This document shows positions 62,501 to 64,000 of a stretch of DNA of 64,000 nucleotides, piece by piece (positions within the stretch are counted from its first letter, which is position 1; every line of letters starts with the position of its first letter). The notes under the pieces are model-generated. The model was not told the DNA's origin and ran no database searches. It worked only from the letters and a program-made list of their open reading frames with translations. Origin of the DNA: Tillandsia leiboldiana (taxonomy: Eukaryota; Streptophyta; Magnoliopsida; Poales; Bromeliaceae); contig CM055065.1 in NCBI GenBank assembly GCA_029204045.2, positions 51,179,020 through 51,243,019 of the forward strand, read 5' to 3'. Both the position numbers and the translations under genes were made by a program.

Positions 62501-63090
62501 CTTGGCGAGGGGGGGGGAGATTGCATGCTGGACCACGTGAAGCTCTGGTTGAGCATCGGGAGGTCCACGAGATCCAACTCGTTGATTAGGTCCGAGAACA
62601 TAGCTGAAAGGCGGTTGCTCCAACACCGGCCCTGTCTCTCCGCCTGGGAGCGCGTGAGGTTGAAGTCCCCGCAGATGACCCAGGGGCCAGGGCAGTCAGC
62701 TTTGAGAGCTGCGAGCTCCCTGCAGAAGTCCTCCTTACCCTCCCAAGTCGACGGCCCATACACGTTGGTGAGGTAGAAAGAAGAGCCGCAGGTCGCCCTG
62801 GAAAGGCGCAGCGTGAGGGAGCGGTCGCGAACAATGACATCAGAGCAGGAGAAGAGCTTGGAGTTCCAGCAGGTGACAAGCCCTCCTGATGCCCCCACAG
62901 AGGGGATGAAGTGGCACTTGTCAAAGTAACGCCCAGCGAAGGAAGGAAGGAAGGAGCGCGAAAGGGAGCACACTTTGGTTTCTTGGAAGCAAAGGATGGA
63001 TGCCTTAAACCCATTCACAACAGTTTTGATAATTGCACGTTTGGAGGGGTTGTTAAGCCCACGAACATTCCAGGAGCAAATTTTAAACAT
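59522..63090 (-). pseudogene. LINE ORF2, third copy
   Basis: ORF2 from MFKICSWNVRGL (63090) to SQWSAFCP (59522), with endonuclease, reverse transcriptase (KAPGPDGFSM at about 61700) and zf-RVT (CPICLGPAETADHLFLSC). The endonuclease N-terminus is open without the left copy's frameshift or TAG. Later frameshifts occur near 62510, 62055, 61890, 61360, 61190 and 61050, mostly in short runs. Confidence 0.87.
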
Positions 63091-63129
63091 TGGGAAAGCA
63101 GAAAACAACGGAAAACAGAGCGGATGGTG

Positions 63130-64000
63130 CACGGCGCTCAGAGCCCGGGCCCGCGAAGCCGAGGAGCGAGGCGGCTTCCACTTCAGTGAGCTTGACGCCA
63201 AACTTTGCAGTCAAGCGGATGATCCTCTTGGCGTCAGTGGTACCGTCGGGGGTGGGGGGGAGGAGGGGGCGCCCGCTCACCGAGAGCAAAGTCTTCCGTG
63301 CAACGGCGCGGTCCATCACCTGGGTGCCGCCAACTTCGCGAGCCTGGGGCTCCTCCGAGTGGCGGGGGGTCGCACCAGTTCACCTTCCGGGGGGGAGCAA
63401 GAAAGGTGCAAACACAGCTGTTCGACCCCGGGTCGGCGATCGGGGAGGCAGGGGTGAGTTGGGAGAGCTGGGGGGCGGTTCCCAGAGGGTCAGCAAAGTG
63501 GGGGTCGGTCTCCACCGGGCGGGCGGCAGACCCACGCAGGGGGCGGAGCTGCTCCGAAGGTCGGGGAAGTGGAAACGGCTACCGGGGAACCCCAGTAGTC
63601 CATCGCCCCGGGAGGAGGCAGGGGGCCAACGGGGATCGGGGGGGCAACAAGGGGCAGATCCAGCAGAGAGCGGGGGGCGTGGTGGGGCGCGTAGGCCTCG
63701 GCGTTGGGGCCAGCGGGGAGGATGGGGGCCCCAAACGCACGCCCAAGGTGGGGGCGGGAGGCCAGGTCCCCCGGCAGTCCGGCCGGCCCGCGGGGGGGGG
63801 TGGGTGGTCGAGATCCTCCCCGGGACGGCCAGGAGGGGCGGGCCAGGCTGTGGGCCCGGCAGCTTGGGGGGGCACCAGGTAGATGGGATCCCCAGATAGT
63901 CCGCCGAGCGACAGAACGCCAAGCGGGCGGGAGTCCGGGCCAGCATCCGCGGCGCTGTGGGTCACAGCATCCGACCGTCGGGGCCCGGGTGGGCGAAGGG
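63130..64000 (-). pseudogene. LINE ORF1, third copy, 3' part
   Basis: The end of ORF1 on the minus strand with the KRIIRLTAKFGVKLTEVEA tail near 63150-63240 and part of the Pro-rich GC-rich stretch. It continues past the window end. Confidence 0.6.

Larger units (their letters stand above)
59361..64000 (-). mobile_element. LINE, third copy (3' end present, 5' end beyond the window)
   Basis: Minus-strand copy of the same LINE family, corresponding to left-copy positions from about 42880 to 47575. It starts with a poly(T) run (the poly(A) tail) at 59361. The flanking DNA differs from that of the left copy, so it is a separate insertion. It has its own substitutions, for example the ones at 60957 and 61873, and single-base indels in homopolymers. 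Confidence 0.93.

Overview
This window is nuclear DNA from a flowering plant. Two spliced plant genes are split by GT-AG introns (one GC-AG), and plant LTR retrotransposons, LINEs, a Helitron and MITEs sit around and inside them. Nothing prokaryotic is present. A monocot such as pineapple would fit, but the species cannot be fixed from the sequence alone.

Layout. (1) 1-6437: very AT-rich intergenic DNA with (AT)n tracts, interrupted by short GC islands and three copies of a ~125-bp inverted-terminal repeat. (2) 6438-7012: a hAT-like MITE with an 8-bp target duplication, 283 bp upstream of the first start codon. (3) 7295-17207 (+): a complete 18-exon katanin p80 (KTN80) gene, 855 codons by my splicing. 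(4) 17757-18590: a non-autonomous Helitron, then a small hairpin-rich MITE at 19286-19457. (5) From 20119 (+): a DUF707 gene (annotated in plants as lysine-ketoglutarate reductase trans-splicing-related). Eleven exons lie on the plus strand to 42576. One intron holds a 16.7-kb Ty1-copia element, and nested in that element's gag is a 9.9-kb non-autonomous Ty3/gypsy-type element with two 4,062-bp LTRs and only a gag gene. A Tourist-like MITE follows in the same intron. (6) 42874-57115: two LINEs in head-to-head orientation, 210 bp apart, forming a large inverted repeat. (7) 57116-57215: a 100-N gap. (8) 57216-59360: flank holding what look like the last three DUF707 exons, but on the minus strand. 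(9) 59361-64000: a third LINE copy, minus strand, cut by the window edge.

The host genes appear functional by splice phase. KTN80 is the WD40 targeting and regulatory subunit of the microtubule-severing katanin complex. The DUF707 protein is a predicted type II membrane protein of unknown activity. Most of the DNA from 24 kb onward is transposon-derived and lies in DUF707 introns.

The points most worth checking are: the reversed DUF707 tail beyond the gap (scaffold misorientation or a LINE-mediated inversion); the gag-only element with giant, nearly identical LTRs; the copia element that lacks a usual tRNA primer site and has LTR-complementary sequence in its place; and the head-to-head LINE pair.
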